This document shows positions 40,221-48,437 of a stretch of DNA of 64,000 bases, piece by piece (positions within the stretch are counted from its first letter, which is position 1; each line of letters opens with the position of its first letter). The position numbers and the translations under genes were made by a program. The stretch is from Bacteroidota bacterium. Its GTDB lineage: Bacteria > Bacteroidota > Bacteroidia > Chitinophagales > Saprospiraceae. Location of the stretch: NCBI GenBank assembly GCA_963169455.1, contig CAUJDW010000128.1, positions 99,752-163,751 on the forward strand. The letters are read 5' to 3'. The notes under the pieces are model-generated. The model saw only the letters and a list, made by a program, of their open reading frames with translations. It was not told the origin of the DNA and ran no database searches.

Positions 40221-41239
40221 CCAGGGAACAGATACAACAATTGATCGATGAGGGGGGCTTTGACGCCCCCGGCCAATCCTTTCGGCTGGTTGAAACGCAT
40301 ATCTCCTGGGTCATCCTTTCCGGCCGGGATGCCTTCAAGGTCAAAAAACCGGTAAAATTCGATTTTCTCGACTTCTCCACACTGGAGAAACGCAGGTATT
40401 ACTGCCAACGGGAGCTGGAACTCAACAGCCGTTTTGCCCAGGGTATTTATCTGGAAGTGCTTCCCATCGTGCAGTGCTCCGCAGGCCTGGCCATAGGCGG
40501 CGAAGGAAGCCCGCTTGACTACGCACTGCACATGAAACGCCTGGACGACAGCCTGCAAATGAACCTCCTGCTCGAGAAGGGGCTCGTCACCCCGGCCCAC
40601 ATGCGGAAACTGGCCGAAAAACTGGCCATTTTTCACGCTTATACGGACATAGTTGAACGCCCGCCGGACATCGGCGCCATGCTGGCCGACTTCGTGGATG
40701 TGGAAAGTGCAGCTTCCTGCCTCAAGGGCCAGCTCGGCCCTTCGGCAGCCCGGAAGCTGATGGAAAGCACGGCCTTCGCCCGGCCCTTCCTGAACCGCCT
40801 CGCCGGGCGCCTCCGGGAGCGGAGCCGCAGGGGCTTCGTCATCGACGGGCATGGCGACCTCCACTCCCGCAACATCTTCCTGATGGAAGAACCTGTCATT
40901 TTTGATTGCATCGAATTCAACGACCACTTCCGCCAGGTCGATGTGCTCGATGAACTGGCTTTCCTGTGCATGGACCTCGACTACTACGGCTGCCGCCGGC
41001 TCGAAGCCCCGCTGCTCGAAGCCTACCTCCGCGAAAATGACTGTATTTCGGGCGATGAAGACTGGGCGGTTTTTACCTACTACAAGTGGTACCGGGCCAA
41101 CGTAAAACTGAAGGTAACCGCAATCCGCGCACAGCAGGAAGGCCATTCGGTGCAGGCCTCGACGCGCAGCGCCCTGGAAGAATACTGGCAGCTGTATGCC
41201 GCTTATTACCACGAACTCCGCCATGGGCAGCCGGGATAA
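40217..41239 (+). CDS. Aminoglycoside-phosphotransferase-like kinase (partner of the P-loop kinase)
   Basis: A 340-residue kinase-fold protein. SGRDAFKVKKPVKFDFLDFS is the N-lobe lysine region, FVIDGHGDLHSRNIFL the catalytic loop (Asp in GHGDLHSRN) and VIFDCIEFNDHFRQVDVLDELAFL the metal-binding region. These motifs are diagnostic of the APH half of fused APH/AAA_33 proteins associated with universal-stress loci. The substrate is unknown. The ATG at 40217 overlaps the previous stop (ATGA), indicating translational coupling. A hairpin at 41246-41269 follows the stop. Confidence 0.88.
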   Translation: MTREQIQQLIDEGGFDAPGQSFRLVETHISWVILSGRDAFKVKKPVKFDFLDFSTLEKRRYYCQRELELNSRFAQGIYLEVLPIVQCSAGLAIGGEGSPLDYALHMKRLDDSLQMNLLLEKGLVTPAHMRKLAEKLAIFHAYTDIVERPPDIGAMLADFVDVESAASCLKGQLGPSAARKLMESTAFARPFLNRLAGRLRERSRRGFVIDGHGDLHSRNIFLMEEPVIFDCIEFNDHFRQVDVLDELAFLCMDLDYYGCRRLEAPLLEAYLRENDCISGDEDWAVFTYYKWYRANVKLKVTAIRAQQEGHSVQASTRSALEEYWQLYAAYYHELRHGQPG

Positions 41240-41245
41240 AAAAAA

Positions 41246-41269
41246 GGAGCACAACTTGTGGTGTGCTCC
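41246..41269. terminator. Hairpin after the APH-like gene
   Basis: GGAGCACA pairs with TGTGCTCC across an 8-nt loop. An A8 run precedes it (41238-41245), so the T-tract would be on the minus-strand transcript; on the plus strand it is a stem without U tail. A weak terminator. Confidence 0.5.
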
Positions 41270-41461
41270 GATATTCCCTAAAATCACCCAATTGAGCTCA
41301 TGTTCCCCGTTTCACCGGGGATTATAGCCTTGTCTGTTTTTGTCAGTACCACAAAGAAAAGCATTCCCGGATATTGGAAAACTGATGTTTGTCAAAGCAG
41401 CCGGTGATTTTCGTCAATGTGGCCGGCGGCCCGGAAACACCCGCGCCGGAAGGGGGCAAAT

Positions 41462-41496
41462 TGAGAAAAGTCATTTGGGCTTTATGATTTTTCTCA
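41462..41496. promoter_or_regulatory. 13-bp inverted repeat upstream of the second universal stress protein gene
   Basis: TGAGAAAAGTCAT (41462-41474) and ATGATTTTTCTCA (41484-41496) are inverted with one mismatch and a 9-bp spacer. It ends 89 bp before the ATG at 41586. Operator or hairpin; function inferred only from position. Confidence 0.45.
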
Positions 41497-41585
41497 TTCG
41501 AAAACCCGCGAAAAATGTGCTGCTTTGATTGCGGCTTAAGGCCTTTGGCGCCTTTCCCCCCATTTATTTATCAAAGAAAAAAGCC

Positions 41586-42440
41586 ATGCAAATGATTAAA
41601 AAGATCCTGTTTCCCACGGATTTTTCAGCGACGGCGCAGAACGCTTTCCGCCATTGCATCCTGCTGGCTGACAAATACGGCGCCGACATTCACATGCTGC
41701 ACGTCATTTTTCCGGAATACGAAGCGCTGGACCTTCCCGTCATGGCGGCTCAGGCCACCAAGGAGAAAGCCGAAGCAGCCCGCGCCATCATGAAATCGAT
41801 GGTGGAAACCGCCCTGGCGCAAGTTCAGGCCGCCAGTGAAATGGAGCGCCTGCCCAACATCCAGGCCGATGTGGAAATAGGCACTCCCGGCAAGCTGATC
41901 GGGGAAATTGCCCGGCGGGAAGGAGCCGACCTGATCGTCATGGGCACCAAGGGCGAACACAACGTCCTGGAGCGCGTCTTTGGCAGTGTCACGACAGCCG
42001 TCATCGACAAAGCGCCCTGCCATATCTGGATCGTGCCTGAAGAAGCCATTTTTGACAAGATCGACATCGTGGCCTACGCCAGCGACCTGCAGGAGGCCGA
42101 CCCCTACCACATCTGGGAGGTGGGCAAGATACTGGAGCCTTTCAGCCCTGTCATCCATTGCGTACACGTCAATAAGGACAGCTCCGTTGAGCGGGCGATC
42201 AACTTTGCAAGCCTGGGGGCGTTTTTTGAGCACCATGCTCCCGCCCTTCAGATCAGTTTCCACCCCCTGTCAGGCCCATCGGTGGAGGAAGCCCTGGAGG
42301 AATACATCCGGACTTATGATGTCGACATGCTGGTGATGTATGCACCCCAGCACCCCTGGGTTTCGCGGATGTTCAGAAAGAGTTATACCAAAACCATGGC
42401 CCTGGAAACGGATGTGCCGCTCCTTGTCCTTAAGAAATAA
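41586..42440 (+). CDS. Universal stress protein, tandem-domain (second copy)
   Basis: A 284-residue protein; start ATG 41586 (MQMIKKILFPTDFSATAQNA). The first UspA domain (about 1-150) has the complete nucleotide-binding signature VMGTKGEHNVLERVFGSVTTAVI. The second (about 155-284) is degenerate at the equivalent site (MYAPQHPWVSRMFRKSYTKTMAL). It differs clearly from the copy at 38773. The GCS2-CBS fusion gene begins 9 bp downstream, pointing to co-transcription. Confidence 0.92.
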   Translation: MQMIKKILFPTDFSATAQNAFRHCILLADKYGADIHMLHVIFPEYEALDLPVMAAQATKEKAEAARAIMKSMVETALAQVQAASEMERLPNIQADVEIGTPGKLIGEIARREGADLIVMGTKGEHNVLERVFGSVTTAVIDKAPCHIWIVPEEAIFDKIDIVAYASDLQEADPYHIWEVGKILEPFSPVIHCVHVNKDSSVERAINFASLGAFFEHHAPALQISFHPLSGPSVEEALEEYIRTYDVDMLVMYAPQHPWVSRMFRKSYTKTMALETDVPLLVLKK

Positions 42441-42449
42441 GCGCCGGCC

Positions 42450-44318
42450 ATGGGAGAACTGAACGTCAGCCCGGCTTCCGAATTCCGCCAAAGCTTTACG
42501 AGGAAGCTGCTGCGGGATGTGGAAGCGCTGGATATCATGCTTCGGGAAGGCGTCTTCGAAAAAGGGCGGCAGCGCATCGGCGCCGAGCAGGAACTCTGCC
42601 TGGTGGATGCTGATTTTCAACCCGCGGCCGATGGCCTGGCCCTGCTCCCGAACCTCCCGGCCGCTTTTACCACCGAGATCGGGAAGTTCAACCTGGAGAT
42701 CAACCTCGACCCCTTCCTGCTGGATGGTGAAGGCCTGCGGAAAACCGAACTGCAACTGCATTATTTCTGGTCGCTGCTGGAAGAAGAAGCTGCGAAGCAG
42801 GGGGTTTCCCCTGTGCTTACGGGCATCCTGCCCACCATCCGGCACTCCCATCTCGATTCCGGCTATATGACGCCGCGCGAGCGCTACGCAATTCTCAGCA
42901 AGGCCATTCATCAGATGCGGGGCGCCGATTTCGAGATCAACATACAGGGCGCCGACGAGCTGATCGCGCGCCTGGATACCGCCATGTTTGAAGCCTGCAA
43001 TACGAGCTGGCAGATGCACCTGCAGGTGGCGCCGGAAGCATTTTGCGAGCGCTACAACTGGGCCCAGTGGATATCGGCGCCGGTGCTGGCCGCCTGCGCC
43101 AATTCGCCCCTGCTGTTCGGCCGCGAGCTGTGGCATGAGACCCGGATCGCCCTTTTCCAGCAGAGCATCGACACCCGCAGTTCGTCCAACCACCTGCGCA
43201 GCAAGCTCAACCGAGTCGGCTTCGGGCAGCGGTGGCTTACCGGTTCGCCGGCCAATTTTTTCAAGGATCAGATATGCCGCTTCCCCCTCGTCATTACGGC
43301 CGATATCGAGGAAGACGCCCTGGAAGCCCTCGGAGCCGGCAGGGCTCCGCAATTGCGGGCCATGCGCCTGCACAACGGCACTGTTTACAGCTGGAACCGC
43401 CCCTGCTATGGCATCAGTGATTCCGGCCAGCCGCACCTGCGCATCGAGTGCCGCTATGTGCCGGCAGGGCCCACCCTCATCGATGAAATGGCTAACTTCG
43501 CCTTCTGGGCCGGCCTGATGAACGGCATGCCGGAGGAGCACGCCAATATCTGCGATACGGTGCTTTTCCAGATCGCCAAGGCCAATTTTTACAGGGCAGC
43601 GCGTTCGGGCTTGTTCTCCATTTTCAACTGGAAAGGGCGGCAGGTTCCGGCCCCCGTACTCATCATGGAAGAGCTGCTGCCCACTGCCGAACAGGGCCTG
43701 CTCAGTGTGGGCATGGACGGCCAGGAGGTTGCCCGCTACCTCGGCGTCATCGAACGGCGGGTGGCGACGCGGGAAAACGGCGCCGTATGGCTGACCCGCA
43801 ATTTCAGGAAACTGGCCCAGTGTTACGGGACGGGCGTGGCTGTGCAGGAACTCACCCGGGAAATGCAGGCCCGGCAGCGCAGCGGCGCGCCGGTGCACGA
43901 ATGGGCCGATGTGGATTGCCAGAACCTCTATGCCCCGGGCAAAGGCCGGGCTACGGTGGGCAGGTTGATGAAAACCGACCTTTTTACCATCGGTTTCGAA
44001 GAACCGGTCGAACTGGTGCGGTCGATCATGGCCTGGAAAAAAATCCGCCACCTGCCCGTCGAAGATGACGAGGGGCGGCTGGTCGGCCTGGTAACAGCCA
44101 CCAACCTCCGGGATATTCCCGAAGCCCTCCACATCCACCTGGCCGCCGTCGACATCATGGTGAGCAAGCTCGTCACCGTGGAAGAAGATACGCCCCTGGA
44201 TGAGGCGGCAGCCCTGCTGAAGCAACACGCCATCGGCTGCCTGCCCGTCGTAAAGGGCGACAAGCTCATCGGGCTGATGACGGATACGGACTTCCGCCTG
44301 CTCTATGGGGATTTTTGA
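42450..44318 (+). CDS. Glutamate-cysteine ligase (GCS2)-fold protein fused to two CBS domains
   Basis: A 622-residue fusion. The N-terminal part (about 1-465) matches the GCS2 family of ATP-dependent glutamate-cysteine ligases: IGAEQELCLVD, GKFNLEINLDPFLLDG, SWQMHLQVAPEAF and RIECRYVPAG are seen. The C-terminal 120 residues are a CBS pair: VGRLMKTDLFTIGFEEPVEL, HLPVEDDEGRLVGLVTATNL and DIMVSKLVTVEEDTPLDEA with GCLPVVKGDKLIGLMTDTDF. CBS pairs bind adenine nucleotides, so activity may respond to energy charge. No glutathione synthetase lies nearby, so the product may be another peptide-like ligand. It lies between a universal stress protein and an HDAC-like gene. Confidence 0.88.
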   Translation: MGELNVSPASEFRQSFTRKLLRDVEALDIMLREGVFEKGRQRIGAEQELCLVDADFQPAADGLALLPNLPAAFTTEIGKFNLEINLDPFLLDGEGLRKTELQLHYFWSLLEEEAAKQGVSPVLTGILPTIRHSHLDSGYMTPRERYAILSKAIHQMRGADFEINIQGADELIARLDTAMFEACNTSWQMHLQVAPEAFCERYNWAQWISAPVLAACANSPLLFGRELWHETRIALFQQSIDTRSSSNHLRSKLNRVGFGQRWLTGSPANFFKDQICRFPLVITADIEEDALEALGAGRAPQLRAMRLHNGTVYSWNRPCYGISDSGQPHLRIECRYVPAGPTLIDEMANFAFWAGLMNGMPEEHANICDTVLFQIAKANFYRAARSGLFSIFNWKGRQVPAPVLIMEELLPTAEQGLLSVGMDGQEVARYLGVIERRVATRENGAVWLTRNFRKLAQCYGTGVAVQELTREMQARQRSGAPVHEWADVDCQNLYAPGKGRATVGRLMKTDLFTIGFEEPVELVRSIMAWKKIRHLPVEDDEGRLVGLVTATNLRDIPEALHIHLAAVDIMVSKLVTVEEDTPLDEAAALLKQHAIGCLPVVKGDKLIGLMTDTDFRLLYGDF

Positions 44319-44348
44319 TCATCAAAATAATAAAAGGCCTCATTAAAA

Positions 44349-45359
44349 ATGAAACCGAAACCAGAAAACGAGGGCGCAAAAGCCAGGGATTCCAGGCCGG
44401 AAATGAAACTGATCTACAACCGGGTGTTCCTTCAACACGACACCGGCATGCACCCGGAAAGCAGAAAAAGGCTTGACGCATTCGACGATCTTCCGGATAC
44501 GCCCATCACCGATGGGGAGCCTTACCTGGAACTGGTGCATACGCCGCATTACATCCAGAAGGTGAGGGCCGCCTGTGCGCTGAGCGCCCACCTCGACGGA
44601 GACACCGCCACATCGCCCGGCAGTTATGATGCCGCCCGCTATGCCGTGGGCGCTACCATAATGGCCGCCGAATCCGGTGGGTTTGCTCTGGTGCGCCCGC
44701 CCGGCCACCATGCCCACCCCAGCCGCGCCAGTGGGTTCTGCCTGTTCAACAACGTGGCCATCGCCACCCGGAAGCTGGCCGCGGAAGGCAAGCGCGTCGC
44801 CATTTTCGACTTCGACGGGCACCTCGGCGACGGCACCTCCGCCATCTTTTACGATACGGACAAGGTGCTCTACTGGTCGATGCACCAGTACCCCGCCTAC
44901 CCCGGGCACGGCTTTGTGGATGAGATCGGCAGCGGAAAAGGGAAGGGATTCACGGTCAACCTGCCCCTGCCGCCCGGCAGCGGCGATGACATCCTGCTGG
45001 GTTGCCTGAACCAGTTCCTGCCCATCGTCGAACAATTCCAGCCCGACGTGGTCGCCGTTTCCGCAGGTTTTGACGCCCACCAGTACGACCTCTTGCTGGA
45101 CCTCAGGGCCAGCGCCAGTTTTTTCTACAAAACGGGGCAAATGCTGCGCGAGCGCTTCCCCAATGTGTTCGCAACACTGGAAGGCGGTTACAACGTGGAA
45201 GAAATGCGCAAGTGCCTCTACAATTTCGTGGCCGGCATCAACGGCGAAGCTGTTCCCTTCCCGGAAGAGCCGACCAGCTCGGGTATGCGGGTGCTGGAAA
45301 CCTACGAAATTTACGTCAATGCAGTTATCGGTAACCTCAGGGACTACTGGAAGTTCTAG
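44349..45359 (+). CDS. Histone-deacetylase-like (class II/AcuC-type) deacetylase
   Basis: A 336-residue zinc-dependent deacetylase fold. Active-site HH dyad is in VRPPGHHAHPSRASG (His120-His121), zinc ligands are in DFDGHLGDG (Asp156, His158) with a further aspartate in VSAGFDAHQYD, and the transition-state tyrosine is in LEGGYNVEEM. The N-terminus before MKLIYNRVF is hydrophilic; ATG 44403 is an alternative start to 44349. Substrates could be acetyl-lysine proteins or acetylpolyamines. It follows the GCS2-CBS gene by 30 bp, and the ADP-forming acyl-CoA synthetase/GNAT gene comes next. Confidence 0.93.
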   Translation: MKPKPENEGAKARDSRPEMKLIYNRVFLQHDTGMHPESRKRLDAFDDLPDTPITDGEPYLELVHTPHYIQKVRAACALSAHLDGDTATSPGSYDAARYAVGATIMAAESGGFALVRPPGHHAHPSRASGFCLFNNVAIATRKLAAEGKRVAIFDFDGHLGDGTSAIFYDTDKVLYWSMHQYPAYPGHGFVDEIGSGKGKGFTVNLPLPPGSGDDILLGCLNQFLPIVEQFQPDVVAVSAGFDAHQYDLLLDLRASASFFYKTGQMLRERFPNVFATLEGGYNVEEMRKCLYNFVAGINGEAVPFPEEPTSSGMRVLETYEIYVNAVIGNLRDYWKF

Positions 45360-45496
45360 GCCGGTTTGCACCTGCCTTCGGCAATTGCAGACAGGCCGGG
45401 AAATCAGAAACCGGCCCCTGGCGCTTTTACCGAAAAATAGCCGGGAAGAAGCCATAAAAAAAAGTGGAAAGCCCGGCACGGGAATGGTAAAAGATA

Positions 45497-45504
45497 TAAT
45501 TTTG
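45497..45504 (+). promoter_or_regulatory. -7 box upstream of the acyl-CoA synthetase/GNAT gene
   Basis: TAATTTTG fits TAnnTTTG, 111 bp before the ATG at 45616. No clear -33. The 256-bp gap contains no gene. Confidence 0.45.
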
Positions 45505-45615
45505 CGCCAGTTTATTGCTCGAACCGGGCTTCCGCCGGAAGAGCGCGCTCGGACAGGCAAAAACCGGCTTCATACGCTGAAACACTTCAATAAAACAAGC
45601 TAACAAACAATTAAC

Positions 45616-48315
45616 ATGCATCGCAAACTAAAGCAAATCTTCCAACCGAAATCAATTGCCGTCATCGGCGCTTCCAATCGGGAGGAAACGGTGGGATACG
45701 CCGTAATGAAAAACCTGCTGGAAGGCGGGTTCGAAGGAGAAATTTACCCGGTCAACCTCAACCATAACAAGATCCAGGGGAAGAAATGTTATCACCACGT
45801 AGGCGACATCCAGGCGGAGATCGACCTGGCAGTGATCATCACGCCTGCCAAGGCGGTGCCCCAGATCGTAGAGGAATGCGGGCAGGCGGGAGTAGGGGGG
45901 CTGGTCATTATCTCGGCAGGCTTTAAGGAAGCCGGCGAAGAAGGCATGAAGATGTACGAAGACATCGCCCGGAAAGCGCGCAAGTACAATATGCGCGTAG
46001 TGGGGCCCAACTGCCTCGGTTTTATCAACCCGCACCTCGGTGTCAACGCTTCCTTCGCAACCCGCACGGCGCTGCCCGGCAATATCGCCTTCATTTCCCA
46101 GAGCGGCGCCCTGTGCACCTCCATTCTGGACTGGGCGCTGGACCAGAGCGTGGGTTTCAGCCATTTCGTATCCATCGGCTCCATGATCGATGTGGATTTT
46201 GCCGACCTGATCGACTACCTGGGCACGGATGCGCGCACTTCCTGTATTCTGATCTATATGGAAAGCCTCATCGACGCGCGCAAATTCATGAGCGCAGCGC
46301 GGGCTTTCGCGCGTTCCAAACCCATCATCATCCTGAAGGCGGGGCGCAGCGCCGAAGGCGGGCAGGCCACCCTGTCGCACACCGGATCGATGGCGGGTAA
46401 TGACGCCGTTTACGACGCAGCCTTCGACCGCGCCGGCATCATCCGGGTCGACACCATCGCCCAGTTGTTCAACTGCGCTCAGTCGCTCGCCACACAACCC
46501 CGCCCGCTGGGCAACCGCATGGCCATCGTCACCAATGCCGGCGGCCCCGGCGTACTGGCTACCGACTACCTGATGCGCAACGGCGGCGCGCTGGCCAAAC
46601 TTTCTCCCGAAACGATGGAGGGGCTCAATGCAGCCCTGCCCGCGCACTGGAGCCGCAACAACCCCGTCGACGTACTCGGGGACGCCTCGGCCGAACACTA
46701 CCGCCAGGCCCTGGAGCTTTGCCTCAAAGACCCCGGCGTGGATGGCGTGCTCGCCATTCTCACCACCCAGGCCGTTACGAATCCGGCCGATGTGGCTAAA
46801 GTAGCCGTAGAGGTTTCCAAAAAATACAAAAAAACGATGCTGGCCTCCTGGATGGGCGAGGAAGATGTGCGCGAAGGCCGCGAAATCCTGGAAGCAGGCA
46901 AGATCCCCCACTACCGCTACCCGGAAAGCGCCGTGGATGTCTTTATCAAAATGTACCACTACTCCCGCAACCTGGAGTTGCTGTACCAGACGCCGCCTGC
47001 TTTCCCGCAGCAGCTGCACCTCCAGCCGGAAGTAGCCCGCGCCATTATCTACACCATCATGGGCGAGGGCCGGACAGTACTCATGGAGAACGAGTCCAAG
47101 GAGCTGATGAAAAGCTATGGCATTCCCACCGGCGCATTCAAAGTGGTGCCCACTGCCGACCAGGCCGTCAAGTTCGCCGATGAGATCGGCTATCCCGTCG
47201 TACTGAAAATCGCTTCCCCCGACATCACCCACAAAACCGACGTGGGTGGGGTTATCGTCAGGCTGAACAACGCCCTGGAAGTCAGGGAGGCTTATGATAC
47301 TATTATGAGGAGGGCGGCCGAGAAGCGCCCGGATGCGGAGGTGCGCGGCGTGCTGGTGGAGAAAATGGCCAAAAAGCAGTTCGAACTGCTGATCGGCGCC
47401 AAAAAGGACCCCATCTTCGGGCCGGTCATCGCCTTCGGGCGTGGCGGCGTGGCGGTTGAAGTTTACCGGGACATGAAACTCGGGCTGCCGCCGCTCAACC
47501 GCATGCTGGCGCGGCGCATCATGGAAGGCACCCGCATTTACCCGCTGCTCGAAGGCTACCGCGGCATGCACGGCGTCGATTTGGAAGAACTGGAACTGAT
47601 CCTCGTCAAGTTCGCCTACCTGGTCATGGATTTCCCGGAAATCCATGAGATCGACATCAACCCCTTCGTCATGGACGAGACGGGAGGCCTGGCCATCGAC
47701 GCCCGCATCATCCTGGAAACGGAGAAAATGCCCCGCAAGGGCAAACCTTACCGGCACCTGGTTATTTCACCCTATCCGGAGAAGTTTTCCAAAGCCATAC
47801 TGCTCAAGAGCGGGCAGGTTGCGCGCCTGCGCCCCATACGCCCGGAAGACGAGCCCATGGAAGCGAAAATGTTCGAAAAACTCTCCCGCGAATCCCTGTA
47901 CTTCCGCTTTTTCGGCTTCGTGCCCACCGTGACCCACGACTTCCTCACCCGCTTCACCCACATCGACTACGACCGCGAAATGGCTATCATGGCAGTGGTT
48001 GAAGAAGCCGGCGTGGACAAGATGGTCGGGGTGGTGCGCATCATCTCGGACGCCTGGGGCGAATCGGCGGAATACGCCATCGTGGTGGCCGACGACTGGC
48101 AGGGGCAGGGGCTGGGCAGCCAGATGACGGACTACATCATCGATATTGCCCGTGAAATGGGCATCAAAAAGCTGTACGCCACTGCGCTGGCCACCAACAA
48201 GGCCATGCTGGGGTTGTTCGAGAAAAAAGGGTTCACCGTCCAGCGTGAGGATTTCGAAACCTTCCGCGTCGAGCTGCCGCTGATCGAAGAGGTGGCGCCG
48301 GTGGAAGAGGAATAA
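45616..48315 (+). CDS. ADP-forming acetate--CoA ligase fused to GNAT acetyltransferase (Pat-like)
   Basis: An 899-residue fusion. In order: CoA-binding Rossmann domain (about 5-130, SIAVIGASNREETVGYAV), succinyl-CoA-synthetase-like domains (about 150-460) with the phosphohistidine His255 in ATLSHTGSMAG, an ATP-grasp domain (about 475-700, YPVVLKIASPDITHKTDVGG), and a C-terminal GNAT domain (about 735-890, WQGQGLGSQMTDY). In the best-studied Pat acetyltransferase the equivalent histidine is lost; here it is kept, so acetyl-CoA/acetate interconversion with ATP may still occur. The GNAT part probably acetylates protein lysines. Next to an HDAC-like gene, it may form a reversible acetylation pair. 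Confidence 0.95.
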   Translation: MHRKLKQIFQPKSIAVIGASNREETVGYAVMKNLLEGGFEGEIYPVNLNHNKIQGKKCYHHVGDIQAEIDLAVIITPAKAVPQIVEECGQAGVGGLVIISAGFKEAGEEGMKMYEDIARKARKYNMRVVGPNCLGFINPHLGVNASFATRTALPGNIAFISQSGALCTSILDWALDQSVGFSHFVSIGSMIDVDFADLIDYLGTDARTSCILIYMESLIDARKFMSAARAFARSKPIIILKAGRSAEGGQATLSHTGSMAGNDAVYDAAFDRAGIIRVDTIAQLFNCAQSLATQPRPLGNRMAIVTNAGGPGVLATDYLMRNGGALAKLSPETMEGLNAALPAHWSRNNPVDVLGDASAEHYRQALELCLKDPGVDGVLAILTTQAVTNPADVAKVAVEVSKKYKKTMLASWMGEEDVREGREILEAGKIPHYRYPESAVDVFIKMYHYSRNLELLYQTPPAFPQQLHLQPEVARAIIYTIMGEGRTVLMENESKELMKSYGIPTGAFKVVPTADQAVKFADEIGYPVVLKIASPDITHKTDVGGVIVRLNNALEVREAYDTIMRRAAEKRPDAEVRGVLVEKMAKKQFELLIGAKKDPIFGPVIAFGRGGVAVEVYRDMKLGLPPLNRMLARRIMEGTRIYPLLEGYRGMHGVDLEELELILVKFAYLVMDFPEIHEIDINPFVMDETGGLAIDARIILETEKMPRKGKPYRHLVISPYPEKFSKAILLKSGQVARLRPIRPEDEPMEAKMFEKLSRESLYFRFFGFVPTVTHDFLTRFTHIDYDREMAIMAVVEEAGVDKMVGVVRIISDAWGESAEYAIVVADDWQGQGLGSQMTDYIIDIAREMGIKKLYATALATNKAMLGLFEKKGFTVQREDFETFRVELPLIEEVAPVEEE

Positions 48316-48399
48316 AGGTAAAAACCAGGCGTTCCCGGCTTCGGCGCCCAGTTGGCGCAGTTGCCTGAACGAGCGCTGATCATTTGCCGATGATTACGG

Positions 48400-48437
48400 A
48401 AAAGCGGAGGTTGGCCGGGCGGCCGGGCTCCGCTTTT
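48400..48437. terminator. Bidirectional terminator between the synthetase/GNAT and cyclase genes
   Basis: AAAAGCGGA (48400-48408) pairs with TCCGCTTTT (48429-48437), enclosing GC-rich pairing GGCCGGGCGGCC; the plus strand continues with T. It directly abuts the stop codon of the convergent cyclase gene. Confidence 0.8.

Larger units (their letters stand above)
41240..41585. other. Intergenic region with hairpins before the second universal stress protein gene
   Basis: This 346-bp gap contains a hairpin GGAGCACA/TGTGCTCC (41246-41269), CCCCG/CGGGG (about 41303-41317) and a 13-bp inverted repeat with one mismatch (41462-41496). No gene is visible. A promoter for the downstream genes probably lies here, but no clean TAnnTTTG box was found. 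Confidence 0.6.

Noticed and set aside
42270..44228. A 652-residue antisense open frame across the GCS2-CBS gene
   Set aside because: Same reason: shadow frame in a GC-rich coding region.
45652..47757. A 701-residue antisense open frame across the synthetase/GNAT gene
   Set aside because: Low-complexity shadow of a conserved gene; no start context and no family resemblance.
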